DNA of 64,000 nucleotides from Terriglobia bacterium (GCA_020073145.1 JAIQFS010000008.1:1-64000), one strand, 5' to 3'; shown: positions 52,203 to 61,905, numbered from the stretch's first letter. Notes: generated by a model from the sequence alone, not told the origin. Numbers and translations are program-made.

Positions 52203-53315
52203 ATGCGCGTCGCTTTGGTGCACTATTGGCTGCTCCGCCGCCGCGGCGGGGAGAAGGTGCTGGAGGCCCTGTGCCGCCTGCTGCCCGATGCCGACATTTT
52301 CACCCTGTTTTGCGATCCGGCCTCTCTCAGCCCGGAGTTGCAAGCGCACCGCATCACTACGTCGTTTCTGAATCCGCTCCGCCGCCATCATCGGGCGCTG
52401 CTGCCGCTGATGCCGATGGCCCTGGAGAGCTTCGATCTGCGCGGCTACGATCTGGTCATCAGCAGTGAATCGGGCCCGGCCAAGGGGGTTCTGTTACCCT
52501 CCACGACGCAGCACATCTGCTACTGCCACACGCCCATGCGGTACTTGTGGGAGCTGTATCCGGCGTATCGGAACGAGTATGTCTCGTCGCGGGCGAAACG
52601 GGCGCTGATGATGCCGCTCACGAACTACCTGCGGTTGTGGGATTTTGCATCAGCCGCCCGGGTAGACCGGTTCCTGGCCAACAGTGAGAACGTCCGCAAC
52701 CGGATCTGGAAGACCTACCGGCGGGAGTCGGAAGTCATTCATCCCCCGGTGGATGTGGACGCATTCACGTGGAAGCCGGCGGAGGACTATTTTCTGATTG
52801 TTTCGGAACTGGTTCCGTACAAGCGGATCGATACGGCGGTTCGTTTGTTCGCCCAGACGGGGCGGCGGCTGATTGTGGTGGGGGGAGGCCCGGAGTACCG
52901 CAAGCTGAAAGCACTGGCGACGCCCAACATCGAGTTCGCGGGGCGAGTGCCGGACGAGGTGCTCCGCGAACTCTACGCGCGGTGCCGGGCTCTGCTGCTG
53001 CCGGGCGAGGAAGATTTCGGAATTACGCCAGTGGAAGCGCTGGCCAGCGGCAAGGCGGTGATCGCGCAGGGGCGGGGCGGCGTCCGGGAGAGTGTGCCGG
53101 CGGGGCATCCGTGCGGCGGAATCTTCTATGACTCGCCCGACGAAGTGGGACTTGCCGAAGGGTTGGATGAGTTTGAGCGTATGGAACCACACATTCGACC
53201 GGCGGATCTGCAGCGATACGCCCGCCGATTTTCGCAACAAGAATTTGACCGGAAGATGAGCGCTACTCTCAACCTGCCGGCGCCCTTCCCGTCGGGCATC
53301 GTTGCAACCCCATAA
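52203..53315 (+). CDS. Glycosyltransferase family 4 protein
   Basis: 370 aa GT-B enzyme. N-terminal LVHYWLLRRRGGEKVLEAL is typical of a mannosyltransferase-like subgroup that also has CYCHTPMRYLWELY. The C-terminal half has VSELVPYKRIDTAV, LIVVGGGPEYRKL, and the nucleotide-sugar motif PGEEDFGITPVEALASGKAV. It is transcribed away from the HprK-Oar unit, about 94 bp apart. It probably adds mannose or a related sugar in the same polysaccharide pathway; the donor cannot be assigned by eye. Confidence 0.88.
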   Translation: MRVALVHYWLLRRRGGEKVLEALCRLLPDADIFTLFCDPASLSPELQAHRITTSFLNPLRRHHRALLPLMPMALESFDLRGYDLVISSESGPAKGVLLPSTTQHICYCHTPMRYLWELYPAYRNEYVSSRAKRALMMPLTNYLRLWDFASAARVDRFLANSENVRNRIWKTYRRESEVIHPPVDVDAFTWKPAEDYFLIVSELVPYKRIDTAVRLFAQTGRRLIVVGGGPEYRKLKALATPNIEFAGRVPDEVLRELYARCRALLLPGEEDFGITPVEALASGKAVIAQGRGGVRESVPAGHPCGGIFYDSPDEVGLAEGLDEFERMEPHIRPADLQRYARRFSQQEFDRKMSATLNLPAPFPSGIVATP

Positions 53316-53419
53316 AAGTACGGTCAAATTTGTGGTTCGGGCAAACATCGTTTGTGCGAAAATAAGTAGACCCGAGACAGGTAGAAGGCCATCCCCAATG
53401 CGGGGAGAAAGGCGCGTGA

Positions 53420-53731
53420 GTGGGCTACGAGGCGGAAACGCCGTTTGATAGCATCGAAGGGTCCCACGAGTACGTCGCACTGTTGGCAGAGGCGCTGGCA
53501 GAGGCCCGCCGGGATGTCGAAGCCGAAATCGCGGTGGCGGAGCGTGACCGGGCTGACCGGCGTAAAGAAGCGCTCATCCTGGTTTCCTACAATCTGGCCA
53601 AGCTGAACCTGCACATCACGACGAGCCGGCGGATCTTAAACGATCTGCGGACGCTGCGTCGACTGCTGCGGGCGGAGCGCGAGACTGCGGGGCAACCGGT
53701 CCCAGCGGCGGTATTGAAAGCAGGCGCCTAG
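53420..53731 (+). CDS. Small helical protein of unknown function
   Basis: 103 aa starting at GTG (MGYEAETPFDSIEGS). Most of the length is one predicted amphipathic helix pair rich in Ala, Arg, Glu and Leu (VALLAEALAEARRDVEAEIA; TTSRRILNDLRTLRRLLRAE). No membrane segment or Cys. Possibly a coiled-coil adaptor; no family was recognised. Confidence 0.5.
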   Translation: MGYEAETPFDSIEGSHEYVALLAEALAEARRDVEAEIAVAERDRADRRKEALILVSYNLAKLNLHITTSRRILNDLRTLRRLLRAERETAGQPVPAAVLKAGA

Positions 53732-53887
53732 ACCGACGGTGGCGGACTAACAACCACTTCTCCCAGGTGTACTATGCCTGTGGAAGAGCGGGATGGGAAG
53801 TTGCCGAGGGCTTGGCGGGGAGCTCACTCCGGAGTTCCGAGTGTCACGAAAAGTCCCGCCAATTGGCGCTTTCCGTGTTACTTCCTC

Positions 53888-53916
53888 TTGACAGAAGGGC
53901 GTTCCAAGCGTAACAT
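53888..53916 (+). promoter_or_regulatory. Strong sigma-70-type promoter of carD
   Basis: Consensus -35 TTGACA (53888-53893), exactly 17 bp, then -10 TAACAT (53911-53916). The leader to the carD ATG is about 58 nt. This is the best -35/-10 pair in the window. Confidence 0.7.
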
Positions 53917-53980
53917 CGAAAATCGATTCCACGTATTCCTGAGGGGCAACTAGATCACGGTGGTTTGTGGGGGACCCCGT

Positions 53981-54490
53981 ATGACCTTCCAAATCGGTGA
54001 TAAGGTCGTGTATCCCAACCAAGGGGTTGGGACGATTGAGAACATCAGTACCCGCTCTTTTGGTTCCGCCTTCGAACGGTTTTATCTGCTTCGATTCGGT
54101 TACAACAGTGTGACGGTGCTGGTCCCGTTTTCCAACGCAGCCAACATAGGTCTTCGCCGGGTGACCAAGGACCGGGAAATCTCGCGAGTGCTCTCGTATC
54201 TATCCAACGGATGGAGTTCCAGCGATTCCGACTGGAAGGTACGGTTCCGAGACAATACGGAGAAGATGCAAAGCGGCGATCTGTTGAGAGTCGCGGAAGT
54301 CTTCAAAGGGCTCCTTCAGCTGCATGTGGAGAAGCCGCTTTCGTTCCGCGAGAAGAAGATGCTGGAGCGGGCGCGGCACATGCTCGTTTCGGAGATCTCG
54401 ATTGCGCGGAACGTACCAGAGATCCACGCTGTGAATATGCTGCAGCGGGCTCTGCTGAAGGCTGGGCTTTCCCTACCGAACGTTGCCTGA
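53981..54490 (+). CDS. CarD-family transcriptional regulator
   Basis: 169 aa from the ATG at 53981, with GGGGGA upstream. The N-terminal Tudor-like RNA-polymerase interaction domain is QIGDKVVYPNQGVGTIENI. The helical C-terminal domain (LSFREKKMLERARHMLVSEI) contains the conserved basic patch that contacts promoter DNA. CarD stabilises open complexes, often at stable-RNA and ribosomal promoters. An additional middle segment (WSSSDSDWKVRFRDN) is usual. Its stop overlaps the TTG of the next gene. Confidence 0.88.
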   Translation: MTFQIGDKVVYPNQGVGTIENISTRSFGSAFERFYLLRFGYNSVTVLVPFSNAANIGLRRVTKDREISRVLSYLSNGWSSSDSDWKVRFRDNTEKMQSGDLLRVAEVFKGLLQLHVEKPLSFREKKMLERARHMLVSEISIARNVPEIHAVNMLQRALLKAGLSLPNVA

Positions 54491-55121
54491 GTCGTCAATC
54501 GTACAGGGTCCGCCGCCTCCGCCGATCGAACGGGGCTGGGGCGGGGACCGCGCCCCGGACGGTCCAGGCTCCTCGGGCTCCTCGCGCCGCGCTTCCTTCA
54601 TCGGACTGATCCTTCTGCTGGTTTCCAGCAGCGCGGTGTTCGTGGCGTTTACCGCAGCCCTGGCGATGCGGCGCGATATCGCCACCGACTGGGTGAGCAT
54701 CCACAAGCCGCCCATCCTCTGGCTGAACAGCGGGTTGCTGCTGGCGTCGAGCGTGATGCTGGAGCTCGCGCGCCGCACGCTGCGCTCAGGCAAACGCAGC
54801 GGGTTCAACCGGTGGTGGACGGCCGGTACTGCCTTCGGCGTGTTGTTTCTGGCGGGTCAATGGCTGGCCTGGCAGCAATTGCGCGAGGCCGGTCTGTACA
54901 TGGCCTCCAATATCAGCAGCGCCTTCTTCTACATCTTGACGGCGGTGCACGCCGCCCACCTGATCGGGGCGCTGGTCGCGCTGATCTACGTGGATGTGGG
55001 CGCGCTGCGTTTCCGTCTGGGCCCCTCCAAACGCACCGCCATCGATATCAGCGCCGTGTTCTGGCACTTCCTCGACGTGCTGTGGGTCCTTCTAATGGTG
55101 GTGTTCTACGTGTTGGACTGA
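54483..55121 (+). CDS. Cytochrome c oxidase subunit III-like protein
   Basis: 212 aa. After a Pro-rich N-terminus come five membrane helices. Subunit III signs are the Trp/Gln-rich helix LAGQWLAWQQLREAGLYM, HAAHLIGALVALIYVDVG, and the last helix VFWHFLDVLWVLLMVVFYVL with the typical HFLDVLW. The expected partners, subunits I and II, are absent. An orphan copy next to carD is odd. The TTG start overlaps the carD stop by 8 nt and the end overlaps tsaE by 16 nt. Confidence 0.8.
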   Translation: MPESSIVQGPPPPPIERGWGGDRAPDGPGSSGSSRRASFIGLILLLVSSSAVFVAFTAALAMRRDIATDWVSIHKPPILWLNSGLLLASSVMLELARRTLRSGKRSGFNRWWTAGTAFGVLFLAGQWLAWQQLREAGLYMASNISSAFFYILTAVHAAHLIGALVALIYVDVGALRFRLGPSKRTAIDISAVFWHFLDVLWVLLMVVFYVLD

Positions 55122-55543
55122 GCGATTCGGGTAACCTGGATCTCCCGCTCTTCGCCGGTCATCGTGCGAATGCGGATTTCGGTTCGCTCGGCGGGCAAGA
55201 GCTGCGGGAAGCGCTCGCCCCATTCCATCAAGACTACGGCTTCGCGCTCGAATAGATCTTCCAGGCCCAGCGTTTGGGCCTCGCGGGGCTCATCCAGGCG
55301 GTAGAGATCGACATGATAGACACGGCGCGAGCTGCCGTATTCGTGGATCAGGGTGAACGTGGGGCTGGAGACTTCGTCCGGCTGGGCGGCGCCCAGACCC
55401 ATGACGATGCCCTTGGCGAGCGTGGTTTTGCCGGCGCCTAACTGGCCGATCAGCAGGACCAACTGTTTGGCGGGAAGGTCGCGGGCCAAGCGTTCGCCGA
55501 GCGCGATGGTCTCCTCTTCAGAGGCCGTGCGATAGGTCGGCAC
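55106..55543 (-). CDS. tsaE: tRNA threonylcarbamoyladenosine biosynthesis ATPase TsaE
   Basis: 145 aa. Walker A GQLGAGKTT at 33-41, SSPTFTLIHEY (switch-like segment) and YHVDLYRLD with MEWGERF near the end, all diagnostic. It works with TsaB and TsaD in making t6A at position 37 of ANN-reading tRNAs. Its start overlaps the end of nnrE/D by 26 nt. Confidence 0.93.
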   Translation of the reverse strand: MPTYRTASEEETIALGERLARDLPAKQLVLLIGQLGAGKTTLAKGIVMGLGAAQPDEVSSPTFTLIHEYGSSRRVYHVDLYRLDEPREAQTLGLEDLFEREAVVLMEWGERFPQLLPAERTEIRIRTMTGEEREIQVTRIAQSNT

Positions 55544-57044
55544 ACTCCTCCATGGCTTGGGGAAGATAGCGGAGAATGTCGGTGGCGATGAGGGTCTGCT
55601 CGCCCAGCGAGCGCGCGCCGATTTCGCCGGCGAGGCCGTGCAGGTAAACGGCGGCGGCGACGGCTTGGTCGGGTTGCTTGGGGAATTGGGCGAGGAAACC
55701 CGCGATCAGACCGGTGAGGATGTCGCCGCTGCCGCCGGTGCCGAGCGCGGGGGTACCGGTGGGATTGATCCAGGCGCGGCCATCGGGGAAGGCGATGACG
55801 GTGCGCTGGCCTTTGAGCACCAGGATGACGGTGTGCTCGGCGGCGCAAGCGCGGGCGGCAGCCAGGCGATCGCTCTGGATTTCGGCAGTGGTCTTGCCGG
55901 TGAGCCGGGCCATCTCACCGGGATGCGGGGTCAGCACCCGAACGCGGCCGTGCGATCCACGAGGCTGCCCCGCCAGGGCATCGGCGTCGAGGACGATGGG
56001 CTGCTCGAAACGGGCGCAGGCGTCCTGAACCAGTGACGCGATGGCGGGGTCTTGTCCCAAACCGGGGCCCATGGCGATGACGGTCTTGCCCTGGGCGAGG
56101 GTATCGAGCCTGGCCTCGGGGGCAATCGAGCCCTGCGCGGTCTCGGGGAGGGGTTCGGTCATCACTTCCGGGGCGTGGCCGGCGATGACCGGGATGGCAC
56201 TGGCGGCCGAGGCCACGGTGACCAGGCCGGCCCCGGCGCGCAGGGCCGAGAGACCGGTCATGGCGGCAGCGCCGGTCTTTCCGCGCGAGCCTGCCACCAC
56301 CAGCACATGACCGAAGCTGCCCTTGTGTCCGGAAGGCGGGCGGGGGGCGAGCAGGGCGCGAAACAGGGGGGGATCGATCAGCGAGAGCAGCACATGGGCC
56401 AGCAGTTCGGGAGGGCTGCCGATGGCGCCGACCACCAACTCGCCAATGCGATCGCAATTGGGAGGCAGGACCATGCCTACCTTGGGGGCAGTGAAGGTGA
56501 CGGTGTGATGGGCGCGCGCGATCTCGCCCGCGATGTCTCCGGAGTCGCTCAACATCCCCGACGGAATATCCACGGCAACTACTTTGGCGAGGGGAAAGCC
56601 GGTGTTGATCTCGCGAATGCCCTCGAGCATGCGGCCGGCGGCGGCGCCTGCGATGCCGGTGCCGAGGAGCGCATCAATCACCAGACTGGCCTGGCGGGCG
56701 TCGCCCGGGATGGCGCGCAGCACGGGACAGCCGCAGGCTTCGAGCATACGAAAATTGGCCGCGGCCTCGCCCTTCAATTCGGCCGGATCGGCCAGCAGGA
56801 CCACGTGGAGCGCCGCGGGCCGGACGCGGGTGTGCAACTGGCGGGCGATGACCATCCCGTCGCCGCCGTTGTTGCCCTTGCCGCACAACACGGCGATGCG
56901 CTGCGACGCGAGGGGAGCGAAGCGCTGTTCCAGAAACTCGACGACGCGGTGGCCGGCGTTCTCCATCATGACGACGCCGGGGATGCCGCGCTCCACGGTG
57001 CGGCGGTCGACCTCGCGCATCTCGGCGGCGGTCAGGACCTTCAT
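55518..57044 (-). CDS. nnr: Bifunctional NAD(P)H-hydrate epimerase/dehydratase
   Basis: 508 aa. The N-terminal YjeF epimerase domain (1 to about 215) has MMENAGHRV and CGKGNNGGDGM at 54-63. The C-terminal ADP/ATP-dependent dehydratase (about 230-500) has GSRGKTGAAAMTGLSALRAG and the nucleotide site GTGGSGDILTG. It repairs damaged NAD(P)H hydrates in the cytosol. Coupled on one side to tsaE (overlap) and 13 nt from the phosphatase gene on the other. Confidence 0.93.
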   Translation of the reverse strand: MKVLTAAEMREVDRRTVERGIPGVVMMENAGHRVVEFLEQRFAPLASQRIAVLCGKGNNGGDGMVIARQLHTRVRPAALHVVLLADPAELKGEAAANFRMLEACGCPVLRAIPGDARQASLVIDALLGTGIAGAAAGRMLEGIREINTGFPLAKVVAVDIPSGMLSDSGDIAGEIARAHHTVTFTAPKVGMVLPPNCDRIGELVVGAIGSPPELLAHVLLSLIDPPLFRALLAPRPPSGHKGSFGHVLVVAGSRGKTGAAAMTGLSALRAGAGLVTVASAASAIPVIAGHAPEVMTEPLPETAQGSIAPEARLDTLAQGKTVIAMGPGLGQDPAIASLVQDACARFEQPIVLDADALAGQPRGSHGRVRVLTPHPGEMARLTGKTTAEIQSDRLAAARACAAEHTVILVLKGQRTVIAFPDGRAWINPTGTPALGTGGSGDILTGLIAGFLAQFPKQPDQAVAAAVYLHGLAGEIGARSLGEQTLIATDILRYLPQAMEECADLSHGL

Positions 57045-57057
57045 AGGCGGCGGGCCT

Positions 57058-58941
57058 TCATACGCGACGGGCGACCAGCATGGTCATATCGTCCTGCAGT
57101 TCGGACGACCCAGTCCACTGGACTACGGCTTCCATGACGCGGGCCATGAGCTCCGGCGAATCGAGGTGGGCATATTTGGAGAGCAGCTCTTGAAAGCGAT
57201 CCTCGCCGAACATTTCGCCATAGGTATTTTCCGGCTCGACGATGCCGTCGGTGTACGCGACGAGGAGATCGCCGGGCTCCAGCTGCACGGTCTCTTCGCC
57301 GTACTTGGCGGAGGGAAACGCGCCGACGACGGTGCCGTTGGGCTCGAGCCTTTCGAACTTGCCGCCGCGCATCAGGAAGGGCGGCAAGTGACCGGCGTTG
57401 GTGTAGGTGAGGGACTGCTGGGCCTCATCGTAGAGCGCGAAATAGAAGGTGGCGTATTTTTCCGGAGCGGTGCTGGCATAGAGCTGGCGGTTCAGGGTGG
57501 ACACCAGGCTGGCGGTAGAGAGGTGCTCCGGCCGCGAGCCGTTGGTGGCGGTCAACTGGGTGCGCATGGCGGATTGAATGCTGGCCATGAGGAGAGCCGC
57601 GGAGATTCCCTTGCCGGCGACGTCGCCGAGGGCGAAGGCCACGGCGCCCTCCGAGATGGACATGTAGTCGTAATAATCGCCGGACACCGAACGCGCCGGG
57701 CTGCAGGCGGCCGCCAGCTTCAGCGTGCGGTTCGACGGGGCGGCTTTGGGGAAGAGCTGGGCCTGCACCTCGCGCGCGATCTCGAGTTCGGATTGCAGGC
57801 GCTCCTTCTCCTTGGCGACCACGAGCAGGCGGCCGATATTTTCGGTCATGGTATTGAAGGAAGCGCTCAACTCGGCGAGCTGGTCGTTGCCCCTGACCGG
57901 GATCCGGTACGCGAAATTGCCCTCTTTGACGTGCGTGGTGCCTTCGTAGATCTCGTGAACGGCGCCGGTCATGGTGCGGCTGAGGCGGAACCCGGCGACC
58001 AGCGAAGCCATCTCGACCAGGAGGAACAAGACCAGCACCACCAGAAACAGTCCGGCAACCCCATTGGTCCATTGCTCGGTTTCGCCGAAGACGACGCCCA
58101 GCACCGCGAACGGGCGGGTATCGACGAGCAACACGCCTTTGTTGACGGTCTGGGTCGAGTCCCAGGAAGTAATTCTCACGGGGAACGGAAAGGAGAACTC
58201 AATATCCAAGAGGTTCTGCTTGGGAGGAACGTGGCTCACCTGGGCGCGCGTCGTGTAGGGGACCAGGTCGACATCGCCGAGTCCCGGGATGAGCCGGCTG
58301 AGCGACTCATGGGTAATCGGCGCGAGCAAGGTGAGTTCGTTGCCGTTGCCGACGGCATGCACCCAAGCGTAGACGCGCTTGTCCTTTAAGACGAGGCCGT
58401 TGGTATCGTTCCAGGCGGCGGGAGGACCTTCGAGCGTGTTGTCGGGCGGATAATGCACATCGGTTCGTCCGCTGATGCGCAGCTGAAAACCGGAGAAACG
58501 GCGCTCGATCATGGGGGCGAACTGGGCCGCGAACAATTGCGGATTGGCGCCGGGCATGCGGAGGAGCCCTTCCACCGGTCCGGTCAGGAAGGTGATGCGG
58601 CGGGTGAGCTCGCTGTTGACCAGATAGACCGCCACTTGGCCGATGACCGCCCAGGAAGCGATGCCGACGAGCACCAGCCCCAGGACCATGGGGACGACGG
58701 CGATCAACAGATAGGCCACCACGAGTTGGTTGCGCAGGCGCCAGATGGCCCGGCGCAACGTGCGGCGCACCAAGCGGATCAGGGCGAGCAGGCCCAGGAA
58801 CAGGCCCGCCAGGGCCGTGAGTGGCTGGAGGCTCGCCGCCAGGCCGGAGAAATACTGCAACGCAAAGATTACGGCCAGGACGAAGAACGTTTTCTCCACC
58901 CAGCCGAGCCGGCGCCAGAAGCCCCCGCGAACTTCCTGCAT
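57058..58941 (-). CDS. Membrane-bound RsbU/SpoIIE-type PP2C phosphatase with HAMP domain
   Basis: 627 aa. The N-terminal region has three or more hydrophobic helices (about 17-60 and 75-105), then a periplasmic sensor segment. Another helix (about 300-325) is followed by HAMP (VKEGNFAYRIPVRGND) and the PP2C domain. Metal-binding acidic motifs are SGDYYDY, GDVAGKGISAAL, YTDGIVEPEN and LQDDMTMLV. Such proteins dephosphorylate anti-sigma-factor antagonists in stress switches; no partner gene is next to it. Confidence 0.88.
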   Translation of the reverse strand: MQEVRGGFWRRLGWVEKTFFVLAVIFALQYFSGLAASLQPLTALAGLFLGLLALIRLVRRTLRRAIWRLRNQLVVAYLLIAVVPMVLGLVLVGIASWAVIGQVAVYLVNSELTRRITFLTGPVEGLLRMPGANPQLFAAQFAPMIERRFSGFQLRISGRTDVHYPPDNTLEGPPAAWNDTNGLVLKDKRVYAWVHAVGNGNELTLLAPITHESLSRLIPGLGDVDLVPYTTRAQVSHVPPKQNLLDIEFSFPFPVRITSWDSTQTVNKGVLLVDTRPFAVLGVVFGETEQWTNGVAGLFLVVLVLFLLVEMASLVAGFRLSRTMTGAVHEIYEGTTHVKEGNFAYRIPVRGNDQLAELSASFNTMTENIGRLLVVAKEKERLQSELEIAREVQAQLFPKAAPSNRTLKLAAACSPARSVSGDYYDYMSISEGAVAFALGDVAGKGISAALLMASIQSAMRTQLTATNGSRPEHLSTASLVSTLNRQLYASTAPEKYATFYFALYDEAQQSLTYTNAGHLPPFLMRGGKFERLEPNGTVVGAFPSAKYGEETVQLEPGDLLVAYTDGIVEPENTYGEMFGEDRFQELLSKYAHLDSPELMARVMEAVVQWTGSSELQDDMTMLVARRV

Positions 58942-58951
58942 ACCTTCCAGA

Positions 58952-59551
58952 CTAGCGTACCGGAGTCACCGGCACGGGCCGCAGTGTACCTTTCTGGCGA
59001 GCGACCTCGAGCAAGGTCGGGTAGAACTGGACGAAGGTATTGTCGACCGCGCCGTTCTGGGCGTGGCAGGAGTAGCAGGAAGCGGTGGTGGGGATGGGCG
59101 CCGCCGAATCATTCGCGCCGGGGAAGGCGAAAAAGGCCCACTTGCCTGGGAAGCGTCGTGCGTCTTTCACTTCCACTTCCATGGCCAGACGCGCGCCCTG
59201 ATAGTGGCCCTGCTGGTTGATGGAACCGTGGCTCTCGGAGGCGCGGACCTCGAGCACGAACACAGTCTGATCCGGCCAGGCGCCGGTCTGCAGAAACGCG
59301 CGATAGGCCGCGGGGTTGACGAAGACGTTGTCGAAGGACGGATTGCCGGCGGATCGAGCAGACGGGTTATACGACATGCCCAGGCCGGAGCTGAGCCAGA
59401 TCCACTCGCGGTAGTTGGCGGGACGCTGGAGTTGGCCGGCAGCGGTGAAGCGCGGGGCCTCGGGCGGGGGGGAGGATTGGGCTGCCAGGTGGAAGGCAAG
59501 ACCGGCAACCAACACTCCGGCGACGGTGAGAACGGGCCAACTTCGGTTCAT
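58952..59551 (-). CDS. Exported cytochrome P460-like haem protein
   Basis: 199 aa. A hydrophobic N-terminal signal or anchor (VLTVAGVLVAGLAFHLAA) precedes a beta-rich domain (NYREWIWLSSGLGMSY; VNPAAYRAFLQTGAWPDQT). Haem c attachment is CYSCH with C159, C162 and H163, near the C-terminus. The pattern matches the P460 family, in which a lysine-haem crosslink may occur; I could not place that lysine. It lies between pyrH and the phosphatase, where many genomes have frr. Confidence 0.75.
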   Translation of the reverse strand: MNRSWPVLTVAGVLVAGLAFHLAAQSSPPPEAPRFTAAGQLQRPANYREWIWLSSGLGMSYNPSARSAGNPSFDNVFVNPAAYRAFLQTGAWPDQTVFVLEVRASESHGSINQQGHYQGARLAMEVEVKDARRFPGKWAFFAFPGANDSAAPIPTTASCYSCHAQNGAVDNTFVQFYPTLLEVARQKGTLRPVPVTPVR

Positions 59552-59605
59552 CGTGTTCCCAGGATAGCGGGATTGGGGCGGGGCGAGCGATTCGGCCAGG
59601 GCGGT

Positions 59606-60313
59606 CTAGTGGATCAGGGTGCCGACGGTTTCGCCGGCGGTCATCCGCATGATGTTGCCGTGCGTGTTGAGGTTGAACACGATGATGGGCAACTTGTTGT
59701 CGCGGCACATGGCAATCGAAGTGGCATCCATCACGCCAAGGCCCTGGGAAAGGACTTCCAAGTAGGTGATCTGTTCGAACTTGACGGCGTCGGCGTGCTT
59801 GAGCGGATCTTTGTCGTAGACGCCGTCGACGCGAGTGGCCTTGGCGATGACTTCGGCGCGGATCTCAAGGGCGCGCAGGGTGGCCGCGGTATCGGTGGAA
59901 AAGTAGGGATTGGAAGTGCCGGCGGCGAAGACGACGATGCGACCTTTTTCGAGGTGGCGGATGGCGCGGCGCCGGATGTAGGGCTCGGCCACCTGATGCA
60001 TTTCGATGGCGCTCATGACGCGGGTGGGCACGCCCATCTGTTCGAGGGCGTCGGAAAGGGCCAGGGAGTTGATGACGGTGGCCAGCATGCCCATGTGGTC
60101 GGCGGTGACGCGGTCCATCTTCTGGGCGGCCGCGGCGACGCCTCGAAAGATATTGCCGCCGCCCACGACCACACCGATCTGGATGCCGCTGGAGGCGACG
60201 TCGGCCACCTCGCGGGCCAGTTCCTTGACGCGGTCGGCATGGATGCCGAAGGCTGCGCCGCCGGCCAATGCTTCCCCACTCAGTTTCAGCAGGACGCGCT
60301 TATAGCCAGCCAT
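59606..60313 (-). CDS. pyrH: Uridylate kinase
   Basis: 235 aa hexameric UMP kinase of pyrimidine synthesis. N-terminal [24 protein letters not shown], the UMP-binding [14 protein letters not shown] and [15 protein letters not shown] all match. Full length. It lies 6 nt after tsf in the usual rpsB-tsf-pyrH order. Confidence 0.96.
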   Translation of the reverse strand: MAGYKRVLLKLSGEALAGGAAFGIHADRVKELAREVADVASSGIQIGVVVGGGNIFRGVAAAAQKMDRVTADHMGMLATVINSLALSDALEQMGVPTRVMSAIEMHQVAEPYIRRRAIRHLEKGRIVVFAAGTSNPYFSTDTAATLRALEIRAEVIAKATRVDGVYDKDPLKHADAVKFEQITYLEVLSQGLGVMDATSIAMCRDNKLPIIVFNLNTHGNIMRMTAGETVGTLIH

Positions 60314-60319
60314 GCTGGT

Positions 60320-60955
60320 TTATTGGGATGCCGCTTCGGTGGCGGCGTCGGCTCCCGTGGCGTCACCGACCTTGAAGCGCACGAAGCGCGCCACGCTGAT
60401 ATTCTCGCCGAGCTTGGCGATCTTGGTTTTTACCAGTTGGCCGATGGTGAGGGTGGCTTCCTTGACGAACGGTTGTTCCAGCAGGCAGACCTCTTCGTAG
60501 AACTTCTGGAGGCGGCCTTCGACGATCTTGTCGAGAATCTTCTCGGGTTTGCCTTCGGCGACCGCGCGGGCGCGGGCGATTTCCTTTTCCTTTTCGAGCA
60601 CGTCGGCGGTGACGTCTTCCTTGCGGACGAAATGGGGGTCGGCTGCGGCGATGTGCATGGAGAGGTCGTGCACCAACTCCTTGAAATCATCGGTGCGCGC
60701 CACGAAATCGGATTCGCAATTGACTTCCACCAGGACGCCAAGCTGGCCGCCGTGGTGAATGTAGGTGCCGATCAACCCCTGCTTGGTGGCCCGGGAGGAC
60801 TTCTTGCCGGCTGAAGCGATGCCCCATTTCCGGAGCAGGACTTCCGCCTCCGGCAGGTCGCCCTTGGCCTCCACCAGAGCCTTCTTGCATTCCATCATGC
60901 CCGCGCCGGTGCGCTCGCGCAGGTCTTTGACTAGTGCCGCGGTGACTTCCGCCAT
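60320..60955 (-). CDS. tsf: Elongation factor Ts
   Basis: 211 aa guanine-nucleotide exchange factor for EF-Tu. N-terminal UBA-like module with VKDLRERTGAGMMECKKAL, followed by the core VEVNCESDFVARTDDFKEL that inserts next to the EF-Tu nucleotide site. It is the short form with one core subdomain, as in Thermus and many non-proteobacteria. Confidence 0.96.
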   Translation of the reverse strand: MAEVTAALVKDLRERTGAGMMECKKALVEAKGDLPEAEVLLRKWGIASAGKKSSRATKQGLIGTYIHHGGQLGVLVEVNCESDFVARTDDFKELVHDLSMHIAAADPHFVRKEDVTADVLEKEKEIARARAVAEGKPEKILDKIVEGRLQKFYEEVCLLEQPFVKEATLTIGQLVKTKIAKLGENISVARFVRFKVGDATGADAATEAASQ

Positions 60956-60993
60956 AATTCTGATTTCTGGTCCTTGTTGCGGGCGCCGGGGTT

Positions 60994-61905
60994 CTAATGT
61001 CCGCTTTCGGTCACGGCCGGTTCCGTGGCCGGCTCGGCGATTTCCGAAGTGGGACCCTTTCGCTGCGAGGCTGCGGCCGGCTCGGCTTCCAGGCTCAGGC
61101 TCTCGGCCATGATCTCACTCAGCTTCTGGGTGTCCACGTAGTCGCTGTACTCATCCATACCTTCGCCCGCCGGGGCCTCATCGGTGATGATCTTATCGGC
61201 GGTGAAGTCGTGCTCGGTAGCCAGGGCGCGGCCTTCGACGGCGGCGTCGGCAATCTTGCTGGCAAACAGGCGAATGGCGCGGAGGGCGTCGTCATTTCCC
61301 GGGATGACCCAATCCACTTCGTCGGGGTCACAGTTGGTGTCGACGATGGCCACCACCGGGATGCCCAGCCGCCGCGCTTCCTTCACGGCAATGGCTTCCT
61401 TGTTGGAATCGATGACGAACATGACATCCGGGAGCCCGGGCATGTCCTTGATACCGGCCAAGTTCTGATCGAGGTGTTTGCGTTCGCGCTCGAGCCGGAT
61501 GACTTCCTTTTTGGGACGTCCGGCGTAGCCACCCTCGGTGGTCGCCATGACTTCCAGTTCTTTGAGCCGCTTGATGGACTTCTGGACGGTGGCCATGTTG
61601 GTCAGCAGGCCGCCCAGCCAGCGCTGGTTGACGTAGTACATGCCGCAGCGAGTGGCCTCTTCGGCGATGGCCTCCTGAGCCTGGCGTTTGGTGCCCACGA
61701 AGAGCACGTTCTTGCCCTGGGCCGCCATTTCGCCCACAAAGCGGGCGGCGTCCTTGAACATCTTCAGGGTCTTCTGTAAATCGATGATGTAGATCCCGTT
61801 GCGTTCGCCGAAGATGTATTCTTTCATCTTCGGATTCCAGCGCTTGGTCTGGTGCCCGAAGTGAACGCCCGCTTCGAGCAATTCCTTCATGGATATTGCC
61901 GGCAA
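60994..61905 (-). CDS. rpsB: 30S ribosomal protein S2
   Basis: 303 aa from the TTG at 61905, which has AGGAGG 4-5 nt upstream. ATG 61890 ([14 protein letters not shown]) is possible but has no site, and the 61938 start adds residues upstream of the ribosome-binding site. Core motifs: [36 protein letters not shown]. After the ribosomal core (about 235 aa) it has an acidic, disordered C-terminal extension of roughly 65 residues ([24 protein letters not shown]) absent from E. coli S2. Confidence 0.95.
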   Translation of the reverse strand: MPAISMKELLEAGVHFGHQTKRWNPKMKEYIFGERNGIYIIDLQKTLKMFKDAARFVGEMAAQGKNVLFVGTKRQAQEAIAEEATRCGMYYVNQRWLGGLLTNMATVQKSIKRLKELEVMATTEGGYAGRPKKEVIRLERERKHLDQNLAGIKDMPGLPDVMFVIDSNKEAIAVKEARRLGIPVVAIVDTNCDPDEVDWVIPGNDDALRAIRLFASKIADAAVEGRALATEHDFTADKIITDEAPAGEGMDEYSDYVDTQKLSEIMAESLSLEAEPAAASQRKGPTSEIAEPATEPAVTESGH

